Positions 1 through 14,400 of a DNA stretch of 64,000 bases are shown piece by piece. Each line of letters opens with the position of its first letter. Position 1 is the first letter of the stretch. The notes under the pieces were generated by a model that had not been told where the DNA came from, ran no database searches, and saw only the letters and a program-made list of their open reading frames with translations. A program made the position numbers and the translations under genes. The DNA is from Oegoconia quadripuncta (taxonomy: Eukaryota > Arthropoda > Insecta > Lepidoptera > Autostichidae): NCBI GenBank assembly GCA_949316235.1, contig OX438745.1, positions 5,027,001 through 5,091,000 of the forward strand. The letters run 5' to 3'.

Positions 1-184
1 GGAGAACCTTTACGTGGCTGCAGACAACGCCGTAATTGTGGCTGAATTCTGGACGGATCAAATGTGATTGGACACATTGACACGAAGAAGAAGAAGAGGG
101 TTTCCAAAATATAATAGATATGGTATAGCCCTTTTGGTTGGTTGGTTTGTTTGGTCTACCTGAACCATTTGTTTCCACGGGGGG

Positions 185-405
185 TTTCTAAATTTTCAAT
201 TTTAGCGGATTAGCACTTGGAAGCGTACTGACCTAAAGACTGGATTTTATTTGGGGAACTGCCTATCTTATCTATGACAACCGGAACACAGCAATGTTAT
301 TAACATGTGGCGGAAGATTTAGATAAGATGGTTGTAGCTAGCTAGGCGAACATTTAAAATGCCATACCACCTACCAACACACATTTGTACACATTGAGCC
401 ATGGA
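185..405 (-). mobile_element. tRNA-headed SINE, family B (degraded)
   Basis: Mirror of the family B body: GGAAGCGTACTGACC, CTATCTTATCTATGACAACC, AGATAAGATGGTTGTAGCTA, ending CATTGAGCCATGGAGGCGG (reversed head). The box B part is missing. Confidence 0.75.
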
Positions 406-1039
406 GGCGGTTAGTGTAGCTTGAGGAGGCATGATGCTACCAACAATCATATAAAACAGCCTATTATACTGAGCTATTTTATCAGCCCCCTGTCCGACTA
501 ACCTTGCGTTCTTTATAAGAAATTAGATATACAAATTTTCGTAATTCGAAGGATGATTTTTTTAGTATACAGCATTCTGAGTCTTGAGGAACCCTAATTA
601 TATTCTGCAATAAACCGATTGTCTGATACGGTTGCGTGTTCCGCTGTCATTTCACATCGAGCAATGTTTTCAGCCTTGAAGACATTATTATTCACGGACT
701 TAGTGTTATTATTGTTTATTAGGTAGGTACTTACCTGGCCAGTCACTAGCGTCTCTTGTAATCTTTTCTTGATTATTTTCATAACTTTGGCGTTGGTCAT
801 TAATATCAATACAGATTATTATTACCTAGCAACACTATTGGTTAAAATATATATAATATTATTTGAGACGTGTGGTTGCCGCTGATGAAAGAATAGGTCC
901 AACTCGTGTCTTCCCGTGGCTTAAAAGACAACTAAGGACTTTACAACGAAAAAATAAGGGTTGACCTTGAAATATAATGAATGAATACGCTATTCATTTA
1001 ATTTATATACAGCAACCTTTCGGTTTCGGCATCTAAATA

Positions 1040-1830
1040 TGAGTACTATTACGTCTTTAACGATTTGAAGATGGGTATCTTCAAAACCCCGAGAGCTTTT
1101 AGATCGAATTGCAAAACCGCTTCGAAGCCTAGTCGAGTAAGACGACAGATGGTCCTGCAGTCCTCGGATGATGCTTCCAGATACCGGCGGCTCAACACAC
1201 AGATCTCCAAGTACCTAACCCGCGACCTGCACCAATTTAATCCCAACCGTATCAAAAAGGCAATAGAGAAAGACCGAGGATGGCGGGATTGTCTCGTCAG
1301 TACCAGAAGTGATGGAAGAGGTCGATAAGTTCTATTCACTTCATTATATACACGACATCACGGCCACCTGTTAGCAATCTGGCCACAGATCCAAGAGCCA
1401 GGTTGACTGGGCACTATACGGAAGATATCCCAGACGTCAGCTTGTATGAGATTAGAATGGCTCTCAAACAGCTTAAAAACAACAAGGCGGCCAGATGAGG
1501 ACGGAATCACGGCTGAGCTTCTGAAAGCAGGCGGTAGACCAATGCTGAGAGCTCTTCAGAGGCTATTTCATTCCGTCATACTCGAAGGAGAAACGCGAAA
1601 GGCATGGCATAGAAGCGTGGTGGTACTTTTCTTCAAAAAGGGCGACAAGACCCTGTTGAAGAGTTGAAGAGATCCGTCGGAGAACCAAAGTGACCGATAT
1701 AGCCCGAAGAATTGGCAAACTTAAGGACCGCAGCGCAGGACCGATTGTTGTGGAGATCTTCGGGGAGGCCTTTGTCCAGCAGTGGACGTCTTTCGGCTGA
1801 TATGAGGATGATGATACATGGTCGACTTTC
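1040..1830 (+). mobile_element. RTE-like non-LTR retrotransposon fragment (broken)
   Basis: Conceptual pieces on the + strand: an endonuclease-to-RT linker part (NPNRIKKAIEKDRGWRDCL); an RT part with DEDGITAELLKAGG and SVVVLFFKKGDKTLLK; then a jump to the extreme C-terminal part (RRTKVTDIARRIGKLK ... WRSSG/EAFVQQWTSF), ending in a GATGATGAT run. Several frame changes and a large internal deletion make it inactive. Matches the RTE/'craniofacial development protein 2-like' repeats common in insects. Confidence 0.82.
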
Positions 1831-2309
1831 GGGTACGTCTTTGTCTGCTAATATCTCTATGTCTATGAACGAACCCCCTTTTACGTATAATAATTAGCCA
1901 CTTGATGATGACTAGGTTATTACCTATACAACGTGTACCTAATATCATTTCGAAATGGTCGGAGACAATATCTTATTTAGAACCTCTGTGTATGATTTCA
2001 AACCAAATGTAAACTACCTACTTTAAAAAATAAAAATTATGTTTTTTATGAAAAACTTGTCCCAACACTACGTGGTCCCATGGCATGTGGAGCAGAGTCT
2101 CGTCGTCAATTCGTACTACTGATGTTAGTGTTGTGCGGATTGATATACAATAAGTGTGTAGGCACTGAATTTATTTCATTGAAGTATAGGTAGATGAGAT
2201 AAAAATGCTTCAGTTAGTTTAAAACTATTAGCAGTGTTCGTAGATTTCGGCGTCAATATATCCTTTTCGTTACGCGTTGCATAACATAAAAAAATATGTT
2301 TTCCACCAG

Positions 2310-2451
2310 ATCGGTCTCCTCCGCGATGGGCAGCTCCTCGCTGAAGACTCTCCGGAGCAAATCTTGCGCACCTTTGACTGCGATACGCTTGAAGAAGCCT
2401 TCTTGAAACTAGCCCTCAGACAACACCACATGCCGCCTAGAAGGAGGTCCA
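2310..2451 (+). CDS. ABCH exon: end of nucleotide-binding domain
   Basis: Acceptor CCACCAG just before 2310 and donor A|GTAAGT after 2451. Codes [20 protein letters not shown], then a Leu-rich helix ([14 protein letters not shown]) typical of the end of ABCG/ABCH ATPase domains. Starts in phase 0 and leaves one base. It is the first exon of this gene inside the window. Confidence 0.92.
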
Positions 2452-5400
2452 GTAAGTCACATTTTAACAACCAATTGAATGTAATTTTTAACCCTCCACG
2501 CGAAAAGAGGAATGTTATAGTTTGTAGCCTAAGTCCCTCTGTGATATTATACCGCCAAAATGGCTGAATAGTTTTTATAATGGTTTATTGACGACCTGAT
2601 TGGTGTAGAGGTTAGAAACTCTGACTGCTATACTGAAAGGTCGCGGGTTCGAATCCCGCTAGGGGCATATGTATGTGTGATGAATGCGGATATTTTGTAC
2701 CCGAGTTATTTTTCATTTATATATGTATTTATTTACAAAAAAATGTATTTATATAGTATGTATATCAACCATCTTGTATTCATACTACACGCCTACTTGC
2801 TTAGTGTGGAACTAGATGGTGCTGTGTGTATGTGCAAAGATATTTATTTTATTTATTATTTACGTAAACTGGTGTTTATGAAATTGTTCTTAGCACGGAT
2901 CATATACAAAGAGTAAAAATATACTTAACGCAATACATTTTTACTATACTAGAACCACAGTATAACTAATACACAGTATAATTAATATGGATTAATGGTT
3001 ATATATACTGTGCTAGAACTAACCTACGTGTCGCAACTGTGCGGGAGAGGGGCTCTCAAGGCGGAGATTAGGGCGGGGCTAAATGCTCCATCTAGCGAAG
3101 ATTAGCAAAATGAGCTCCTTAATTACGTCGCATCGATTGTACTTTGTAGTTCCGCTACTGCTCGCTAGATGTACACTACTAGGGGATGTTCACAGAACTA
3201 CCTACTTTTAATTAGATTAATAAATATTTATAACAAAAATTGATTTGGTTAATAAACATCACACTAAAACTTCATATATGTATATAGGTATTTTTAGTAT
3301 TTGAATATAAATGACACGGATTTGTGAAAAAATAATAAGTACCGAGCATAATGTACGTGGAAGCTTGTGACCTCTGTAAGCGATGACAACCAACTGGCAG
3401 AATAAGCCACGCCCTTCGTGACGTCATTGCACATTTGAAATCACACTGCACAGTCGCTAACGACAGGTCCTCTTTGGATAATATATATTTCCTTCCTAAC
3501 AATATTTGATGAAATCCGTTCAAACGTTTTGAAGGTATTTAAGTTTTAAGAGGGTTTATTCCGACCAGTGTCGCCCTCATTGGATAAATACAGAATAAAA
3601 AAAAATCGCTCTGACTTGCACTCGCGCAGCCTACAAGCTAGTTATAAATGATAGCATTATCAGGTCGGCATACAAAGAAAATCCTTGTTGATTGATCTCC
3701 TCTAATTTGATTCAAACTATTCAAGTATATAATTATTTTTCAGCGCTAACAACACCAGATGTTATCCCGGAGAGCCGGATTCCAGCCGTGGACAGCAGGT
3801 ACCAGTCCAGCGAAGATTTCAATTTAGTTACCAGTAGTACTGACGTAAGTTTGTTACTTATATAATTAGGCAACAATATAATTAGTTATATTAGTTCACT
3901 GATAAACAAAACTCTATTGTCACGTGACGATTTGCCGCAAATCACCCTAAAGATCCTCAAAGAAAAAGCCCTCCTGACCCTAACCGCTCTGTCAATATGG
4001 TTGATTATTACATAGCTTTAATTGTCACTTCGATAGGTTCACGAACGAAAACATTACTGTTTAGTATATTTTAATTTATTTTTGGAACACTGGACCATTT
4101 ATTAAAAATGTAACCAGTTATTGTGTTTTAACAATATAAAAGCTGTCATTTTTATTAAAAAAATCATATCACTATCGCTGAAAATTACGAAATCGTCAAC
4201 ATGGAAGTTTAGTTTTAATGGTGATATTTAGGTTTTTTTTACAGAATTACCTAGCCATTTTTCAATATTCTTTTCGGTTATTGTGTTTCTTAGTTTCTCT
4301 TTCATTCTATAATAATTTTTGTGTAGTAGAATTCAACAACCTTTCTTCACATTGGAAGCTCAAAGATTCATCTTTTCGTCAGATTTCGTAAGCTGGCCTG
4401 TCCTTAAAATATAGGGATCTGCCAGAGTCACTTACTCTGCATGTTCACAAGAAAATTACATTATAATTTACTAAAAAATAGTAGAACGTAATAGCTCATC
4501 TATTTTATATTCATTTATCTGTCATAAAATTTGGCAGTAAGGAGTAGGAATAGGGACAGAAGGGTAAGATTTGGTTCTCGTCAGAATCATGTACTCTATA
4601 AACAAGTTTAAGTGCCTAAGTCGAAGCTATCTGTGGCTGCAGCGTTGCTTAGCCCTAATATGAAAAAAAAATGCTGTAGCAGCGATATTTAGTTGTTCAT
4701 GTAAAAGCATTTAAAGTTGCAGCGCTGCATGACGCCTAATGTGAAGGCATCTGTTGCTGCAGGACTGCTTATCGTCTTATAGCTGCTGCGTAAAGGCGCT
4801 GTTTAGTAGCTAACGGGAAGGCATTTGCTACTGCAGCATTGTGTAGCGCCTCATGAGAAGGTATCTGGAGCTGAAGCGCTCCTTAGTGACTAACGTGAAA
4901 GCATTTGCTGTTGCAGCATTGTATAGCACCTTATGAGAAGGCATCTGGGCTGAAGCGCTACTTAGTGACTAACGTGAAAGCATTTGCTGCTGCAGCATTC
5001 TGTAGCGCCTCATGAGAAGGCATCTGGGCTGAAGCGCTACTTAGTGACTAACGTGAAAGCATTTGCTGCTGCAGCATTATGTAGCGCCTCATGAGAAGGC
5101 TTTGGGGTGAAGCGCTACTTAGTGACTAACTTGTAAGCATTAGCTGCTACAACGTTGTTTTGCGTCGAAAGTAGAGGCATGTGTAGTTGAAGCGCTGTTT
5201 AGCGACTTCTTTAATACACAAACTTTTCAGTTTAATTGCAATTGATTTTTGTTTTTTAGAATTTGGTAGGCCTTCCTTTCAGTTTCACATCTTTTACGTC
5301 ATTGATGAAAACCTTCAAGGAAATTTTGATGTTAAAGATGCCCTCTAAGAACCACTAATCTAATTAGAAATCATAATTTTCCAGATTTTAACCAAAAAAG

Positions 5401-8400
5401 ACAATCCAAAGGAAAACAGATCGAGTAGATCGAAAGCGCGGTATAAAGCCGTATTTATCAAAAGTTTGCAGCAGTTCTCAAGACATCCAGGGTAAGACAA
5501 GCGAAATTATGTCATGTATGATAAACTAACAATTAGATCATTTGGTGGAAACAGATTACTAACCACTTAGTAGTAGCCAATAACACGTAAACTTTCGAGC
5601 TCAAATACCAGGGTTAAAATTTTTGGGATCTAATGGTGAGCCAAGTCTAAAACTTCATTTGAATCTTCAGCGAAATGTATCTTTTTACTCGGTTATAATT
5701 AAGGTTACTTTTGTAATCAATATTTTTTGTTTTCCATTGTAACATACTTTATTTCATGTTATTTATAAAATATTTTTTCATTTTCACTGCCAAGGCAGTT
5801 GGTCAGTTTTTGATGAAATAACGAAGCTTTGAAGACAGATAGATGTTTCTTTACTCGCCATTAACCACACTAAGCAGACACCACTGGCATTAATGCTAGT
5901 TTTAAGAGACTTTTTACCAACTTCTCATTTGAAACATACAATGAGTACATGAGGGACTGTGTAACAAAAATTTCAGACTATTCCTACAGTCTATAACGGC
6001 TCGGCTGAAAATTAGGGTTCGAAAATGCACCAAGTTGCTTCAAGAAAAGTAATACGCTACCGTGCTCGACTTCTCTACTTCTCTACTTTCTCATAATATT
6101 GGTTCAAAAACCCACCTCCTGTTTTGAGCTAGCAACTAAACAGGGTGCAGTGTTATTTTTTTTAATTTAGACCTACTACGTCTCAATCTGGCACCGACAT
6201 TTTAATGAGCCGGCAAGAGTTCAGCGTTCTACAGTATGATTATATTTCGGCTATAAAATAATAATACGTATAAATGATCCTTGATCAACCGTCCACAAAT
6301 CAAATCAAAAATGTTTTGAAATAAGACAACAATTGATTTAAAATTAGTTTTTCGAGAACTTTACTAAAAGTCGGTAAAATTGAAATGGGTCTAAAATTAG
6401 TGGGGTCGAATGTATAGTATGTATGTATAGTGGGGCATACCCCTTAATAAGTCTTTGGAAAGAAGACATAATCGAGACTAATTGACCACAGTGGTCTGAT
6501 GTTAATTTATTTATAATAGATTCATCACTCAGATCCAATGCAAAAACATTATCAATACAGGTCGCTGAAGTTGGTGTTATTCGAGTTGGCACAGAAATTA
6601 TGAACAAGATTATAACTTAAAGTCTATTACTATGACTGCTGACTTCTAATAAATTTACATTAAAGTCGCCACAAACTACAATAAATTTATTATTGTTACA
6701 AATTTTACCTAATGCTTCGTCCATATTACCTAATTCATAATTTCAGTGCTGCAGCTGCACTGTTCGCCGAATGATTGAGTGTTTTCTTTTATAATATTTA
6801 TTATTATTTTTATAATCAAAACTGTTATTTCTAATTCTTTAGACTTATACAACCACGTGATCAATAGATCGGGACTAATAAATGAGGACTTTCTAAGGTG
6901 TGCTAAGTTGCTTCGAGAAAAGGGTCCTTTAGTATTCTGAAAAAGAATTAAATGTGCCACCATTCTGAAAAAGTTGAATTGCAAAATTTTCAAAATTGTC
7001 TCTAGAAAATGCATTGGAATCTCAACCATAAATGTGATCCAATTATTTATTTATTTTTTTTTATATGAAGGCGGCAAACGAGCATGCTGGTCACCTGATG
7101 GAAAGCAATCACCGCCGCCCATGGACACCCGCAACACCAAAAGGGTCACAGATGCGTTGCCGGCCTTTATATAAATAAATAATAGATATAGTTCATTTAT
7201 TCAAATAGTTCAGTTATTCATTTACCTATTTATTTTTAACAGCGGATTGATATTCGCCATCCTTTTTCCCATCATCGAAGTGGTGGCGTTCTTCTCAGCG
7301 GTGGGACATGACCCGAGGGACTTGAAGTTAGCCGTGGTCAACGATGAAGCCGGACTTTCGCCATGTAACTATTGATTTTCCTTTCATACATCTACAATGA
7401 CGTTACAAGAGATAGACCGCTATTTCGAAGGACTTGCACACCGGTATGGAGGTTCTTGAAATGTGGGTACTTCAACACAAAAGTAATTCAAATTAATGTC
7501 AATAGATGGCGTCACTTTGAACAAAAAATTATTACGAAATGCAATGAATCTCGAGCAGGTCCTTACTTTTATTATTTGTTATGATTCTCTATAGGCATCA
7601 TCTCTAACTACGCTAATTGCGCTAATTATAGATGTTGAACGACTTGTACGACTGCCCTAAAAATGTCTGATGAATATTTTATTATTTTGCAGATGGTTTA
7701 GATATTTGCAAGAACAGTAGCTTGAAACCAGTCACTCTGTTAGAGGACGGGTACACGTGTGAAACCTACATGCTGAGTTGCTGGTACTTAGAAGAAATGG
7801 AGAAAAAAGGATTACACCAGGTTTTGTATAATTTAGCTCACCTTGGATACTTTGATCGATACTCAGCTCCATAAATCCTTTCAAAAGTAGCTAGTTGTTT
7901 AGATCTAGTTGCTATTTCCTGATCATCATCAGATCTTCGAAATTTTAAACACGGAAGCAGCTTCATAAATTCAAAAGCACGAGTACTAATTCGAATATTC
8001 TAGCTATTAACATTGCGCACATTAAGTTTTTTTTTTTATGCACGACGGGTCCGTACTTGACCTCAATCACACCTGATGTTAAGTGAAGATGAGGTCGAGG
8101 TGGAAGAGTACTGACCCAGAAACCAGTTGGGGGACTACTACTAGTTACTACTACTTCCTGGTCATCTGATGGTCTGATGAGATAGAGTGTGAGATTTACT
8201 TGGAAGTTTAGAATTCTAATTAGATAAAAAAAAACCTGAAGATCTTGGTAAACATTGAACCAATTTTTACCGTTGGGCTAAGAAACATTGCATATAAAAA
8301 ACACCTAACTAAAATTGGACCACGCATTATTGAAATGCGTCCGAACAGAGACTACTTACACAACGCCTTCAAACACCGTTTTTCATCAGGAATTAAAAAG

Positions 8401-11400
8401 TAAACATGGTGTTTGCCATCTAATTGTCAACAAGGTCTCCAACTCTCTACTGAAATATCAACAGGTCCCGTACAACACGACAAAGGAAGCGAAGCAAGCG
8501 GTAGTGACCGGCCAGTTGTATGGAGCTCTGCACTTTAATTATAACTTCAGCGAGTCCCTGGCGGAGCGCGTGAAGGAGGGGCGCGTGGAGGATGACGTCG
8601 TCGACGGCAGCACCATCAGCGTGTGGCTGGACATGACCAGTAAGTCATAGAATAGAATAGAATATGATTTATTTGCTCTTGAATAAAGTTCATTAGATTA
8701 GGTGTTGTTACAATAAGATCCGCCTAATACAGTCATTACAATGACGTGCAAATATTGGACAATATTAAAGTTTCATACAAGGATAATCAGCATGCATAAC
8801 AATTAATCGCTTTTGTGCTAAACGAAATTTTTGTGGAAAAGAACTAGTAAGTACTTTTTGAAAGTTACAAATCAAGTTAGAAAGCATACCAATACATAAT
8901 TTAGCTAGTGGTAAAATTAATAACAAATAATCCTCAAAATAATACAAAGGAATATAGAAATGTCAATGTTGAAATGTCAAATTACAGTGAATGTCAATTT
9001 TACTCTTTCATTAATATCAAATTTCAATCCTCAACATCCACTCAGTAAAACACAGCTGTACATAGTTCATATGCTCACGCCTATTTCCCGTTGGGGTAGG
9101 CAGAGACTATTAATTTCCACTTGCAATTAGGTCCTTACCTATGAAATTACATTAATTATTTAGTTAAAATGTCAGGTTCAGAGAAGTCAATGATAATTTA
9201 GTTACAATGTCAACTTATGCAGTTCAATGTAACAAAATAGTTACATTGAAGTGCTGAAGTCATGCATAATGTGATAATATTATTAATTATACAATAATTT
9301 CTCTTTTTCAGACCACCAAATATCTTACTTCTTGAAGTCTCAACTTCTCAAAGCCTATGAGAGCTTCACAAGAAGGTTCATGAAAGGTTGCAACAGGAAT
9401 GAGAATTTAGTACAGGTAATATATTCTTTATTCACTTATATGTACAGACTACGTTATCTGTATTTTTATCTTTAGTGAAAACTCTTATTTAGTTTTTTGT
9501 AAACTCTTTATTGTACAAAAGAATATAATATAGAAACCAAATTTACTTATTCCTATGCACAAAGCGCTTTATACACGTTTCAGTATTTTTTTTTCACCAA
9601 CTATTATTTTATTAAATAGAAAACACAGCCGATATGCAGCTCGCATTATCCCACTATATAACATAGGTAACTGTATTCTGTTTGTTATTACCTCAGATTA
9701 CAGAAGTTAATATATTTTAAGTAATCTGAGGTTGTAACCTTTTTGTAACAATTACATAATAATTATACTGACTTACTTTTAACATATTTCTATTTGCGAA
9801 AGTTGTATTAAAATCTGCTTTTACCGTTTGTCTTAATTTTTCGGAACTCCTACGAAAAAGGAAGCACTTTTTCTCGTTTTATACGTGGTTGTAAAGTAAG
9901 AAAGTTGACATTAACTTTCATAACTGTGAAACATTTACTGTTTCGTAACTGGTTACTAAAGAAGAAGCACATTTTCTGGAGTAGCAACCCGTTGACTCTA
10001 CACAATGCATACTGTGTTTTACGTACAAGTAACTTTATTTTCATTAATTATTAAACGTACCTTACGAAGGCTGAAATTTTATACTTATTGGAAAACCAGT
10101 TATTGCAAAAATTATTTGGTTTTTCCTAGACAGTTACGACGAAAATTATAGTTTTACTTATTAACCAGTTACTAAACGAGAAAAAATAGTAACAGTCAAA
10201 ATCTTTAAATTGAATAGTCAATTCATTGTTGCTTAAAACAAAACTTTGACGCACATTACACTACCCTTTTTTATAAGACAATAAAATTCTTCCGCCATGC
10301 GTGCCTCCGTGGCTCAATGTAAATAACATTGGGTTTACGATTCGGAGGTCGCGGGTTCGATCCCCAGCGAGGTACATGTTTAAGTACTCGGTTTGGTAGG
10401 TGGTAGGGCATTTTAAATGTCCGCCTGGCTAGCTACCACCATCTTATCTAAATCTGCCGTCAAGCACCAATGTCAATAGCATTGTTGTGTTCCGGTTGTC
10501 AGAGATAAGATAGCCAGTCCCCCAAATATGTTGGGGTGTCCGGGTCGGTACGCTTCCACCTTCGAACTCATCTTCACTTAACATCAGGTGTGATTAAGGT
10601 AAAGTACCAACCCGTTGTGCATTAAAAAAAACAGTTTATAGTCCCACGAATTTTGGAAGTACTCTATATGTTAATTAGCCCGGATAATACAACTTAGTGG
10701 GACTCAAGTGATAAAGAATCGCGGGCGCTACTTCTAGCCCATGGAATGAATATGTAATCGTCGTCAAGATAGCCATGTGCTCAATGACACGAGTAACTTT
10801 GTCGAGTCATTATCTATTGTCACCACACATAAGTTACTCTAGCCCTGGCTGTACCATCTCATCCAAATCCAATAAAGCGCTATAGCGTAATTGAATAATA
10901 TACATCAAAACTTTCGCATTTAACCTACCTTGCACCTAACGATTTCGGCTTCTGTTATCTAAGTTACATTGTACCCAAATGCAATATTGTATATACAGGG
11001 CATATATCTCATACAAGACATGCTTTCCGAATTGTTTTGAGCTGATAACGTTACTCTCCACCTGCTGCACTGGCGGAATTATCAGTTAGCTGAGCCTGCA
11101 AGATCTTTCACTGCCATAATTATATTGTGCATTGTTCTGAGATTTGTCTCGATGTAATATTTTGTTTGTTTGCGTTTGTAGATGATGCATTGTAGCACTG
11201 AATAATTTAGTAGTCAGAATGAGTGAAAGCAAACGGGTAAAAATACTTTTAAAATTCTAAACAAATGCAGACATGCATTTTCTTTGCTCAAAAGTTACCC
11301 AGGGTCAACGCACGTACAAGTTCACTCGCTATGGTGAATCTATCACTATTGACAGTCCGACAGATGGCGCTACAAGTACTGAATTAGGAGTCACTATGAA

Positions 11401-14400
11401 GAGGCGATGGTCGATTTTTAATTTATACATAGTTTTGCAATTCAGTAAATTAATCACCCCCTGAAAGGATGCCTTGCTTCAGATAATAATCATGCCGGGT
11501 ATACAAAATTGCGACTGACTAAATTTCTGATATTATATTTATGTTATAAGAGTCATCTTAAATTATTTGTTTACTTTTTATAATTATAAACATTATGTAT
11601 AGCTTATTTGCAGAATATCACATTATATACCTACATTATTTATATATATTTCGTGCCTATGTATAGTTTCAGACCGAAGATTCATCACAATGTAAAAACA
11701 GCACAAGGTAAATTAGGCAACTAACAATGATATAAAACTTTCCTATTTTGTAACTGGTTAACTTACATACACTTAGGCCCGTATTACTGAATGTTACTCA
11801 AGCAGAGATCTCCGCTTGAGCACAGTTAAAAAGGGACAGCTTTATGTAACGGCACCTCTAACTATGCTCAAGCGTAAATCTGCGCTTGAGCAACATTCTA
11901 AAATACGGGCCAAAGATTACAGCGGTGACCATTTCACACGGGAAGTGGAGGAAACTTTTATTAAAAAAAAATGATACCTTCAACTATTTTACACTATGGA
12001 ACTTTTTGCATGACTTTTAGAACCACCCAGTTCCCAGAACAAATTAACCTTGAGCACATTTGGTCTACTGTCTACTCACGAACGCTGTGTCTTCACTATT
12101 TACAGTTTTTTTTAATTTACTACACTATAACGGACAGTGAAGCATCCCTAAGATTACTGGTTCACATAAGGGATCATTATTTCACTTTCGAGAATAAAGG
12201 AATGTATTGTATGGTATATTTACATGTGTACAAAAAAAATGTATTTGTGTAAAATATCAACCATATGGTATCCATAATACAAGCCTAGTTGCTTAGTGTG
12301 GAACAGATGGCGCTGTGAGCATGTCCAAAGATATTATTTATATTTTTATAATAGATTTTTTATGAATAAGTATGCTATCGTCCCGTGTTCGTTGAAGTGT
12401 TGAATAACTTGACACAACTTGGTTGACACAAATGGTATCAACTGGTGTACCTACTACGCAATAGCGAAAGACGATAGCTCGAATGACAACATCGCGAAGA
12501 CGATATTGCGAAAGTACCATTGCTCGAAAGTTTAATTGCGCGATGGTTCATTTGCGCGAAAACTTAATGTCGCGACACACAAAAGGGCGAACGTTCATTT
12601 GTGCGAAAGCGCGAACGTTCTTCTGAACCTAACCAACAGTGTCGGGGTGCCCCGACCCATATTGCTCGCTCGCTACAGCTTATGATTACTCATTCATAGT
12701 TATCGAAGAAGATTCATAATCGCTCAAATGAACGTTCACGCTTTTGTGTCGCGAAATTAAGTTTTCGCCCAAATGAACCATCGCGCAATTAAACTTTCGA
12801 GCTATGGTACTTTCGCAATATCGTCTTCGTGCTGTTGTCATTCGAGCTATCGTCTTTCGCTATAGCGTAGTACGCCTATTAAGAAACAACTCTCTCTAGC
12901 GCTGGAATCTATCTGTCTTCTCTTTTCAAGTAATAAAGCTTCTGTACGAAAATCATGGTTAGATTCTTCATGTGAATCTAACCTAAAACCGCGCACCATT
13001 ACTATTTTTCTACTAAAAGTTAAAGTACCTAGGTATGAGTAACAATAGTGAGCATGAGGGAGCAATGGTTGAGGCATAGAGGAATAACACTACACTGAAT
13101 AGAGGGTCAGCCCCTAACAAAGTAAAAATAGTTCAGAAATAATTTCAATAGATGGCAGCGTGTATGCCGTTTTAGAAGCAAAGTTCTTTTAAATAATTTT
13201 TTTAACTTTCCATTAACTTTACTTAGTAGTGTCATAGAGGAATAACACTACACTGAAGTTGAGGGTTACTCACTGTATAATTTGACTACTTTATAACTAT
13301 TATTATCTGGGAGAATGTCTTCCTATTTAAACACTATCTGACTTTCCTCTTAAAGATGATGTTTGTCGCATGCATCAGTCGAGGTATTGCTGAAACAAAT
13401 AGCTCTATAATCCTTACTACCCAAATGCAGATCCCAGTACACTTTGAGGAGCCGGTCTACGGAGAAATGAATACACAGATGGTTGGTTATATGGCCCCTG
13501 GAGTCATGATCACGTGAGTATAAATAGCTATAATTAATAATAATTTCATCACCCAAGTAAGCCCTTAGCAAGTATCTACATACGATCTCAGAAGTGAGAT
13601 CTAACTTGAGTTAATACTGTTTTTATATGAATAAACATACCTACTTCAGGTCCATTCGATTGTCCTGAAATACAGCTACCGCTCACTCGTTCAGTTAGTC
13701 ACCTTGCCGGTCACCTCATTCGCTTCGCTATACAGGATAAATTTTTCCAGTAGGCGTGGATACCCCTTCGAACATGGGGATTCGGGTTCGATCCCCAGCG
13801 GGGTACATGTTGTAATCAGTTTGGTTGGTGGTAGGGCATTTTAAAATGTCCGCCTGGCTAGCTACCACCATCTTATCTAAATCTGCCGCCAAGCAGCAAT
13901 GTTAATAGCATTGTTGTGTTCCGGTTGTCAGAGATAAGATAGCCAGTCCCCCAAATGTGTTGAGGTTTCCGGGTCAGTACGCTTCCACGTTCGACCTCAT
14001 CTTCACTGTGTGATTGAGGTAAGTACAGACCCGTCGTGCATAAAAGAAAATCCAATTATGCAGTTTCGTTTTCATCAAAATCTGGCTCGAGTCCCCTTTG
14101 AATACTTTTCGCTATTCCTCATAATTTTGGATTTAGGCATGCACGTCCATTTGAAAAATTCACCCGTATGCCTACTCTATTTGAACACTTAACTGAAGTG
14201 AGGTTCAGTATTGAAATACGACTAAATCTTTTATCTGCGACGAGAACTTAAACGAGGTATCTCACAAATGAAGGACTCACTACTACTTGAACTACTTCCA
14301 CCTTCAGCCTCATCTTCACTTAACATCAAGTGTGATTGAACGCCCACTCGTATAAAAAAACACTAATATTGTTAGCGCAAATTTGTGTACCAATATAGTA

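Noticed and set aside
1..2309. Searched for upstream ABCH exons (Walker A, signature, H-loop)
   Set aside because: No matching coding segment found. The region holds a degraded SINE and a dead RTE fragment, so those exons must lie before the window.
2640..2670. tRNA-like sequence with box B GGTTCGAATCC
   Set aside because: No full cloverleaf. The same head recurs before a common body in many copies, so it is a SINE.
4620..5215. Possible CRISPR-like array
   Set aside because: Eukaryotic context, no unique spacers: units are contiguous tandem copies, a minisatellite.
10303..10375. Apparent tRNA gene (GTGGCTCAATG ... GGTTCGATCCCC)
   Set aside because: Head of SINE family B, repeated in both orientations across the window, with an attached body and A-rich tail.
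11971..12252. 93-aa + strand open frame
   Set aside because: Runs into SINE family A sequence; no family motif and no splice context in the ABCH frame.
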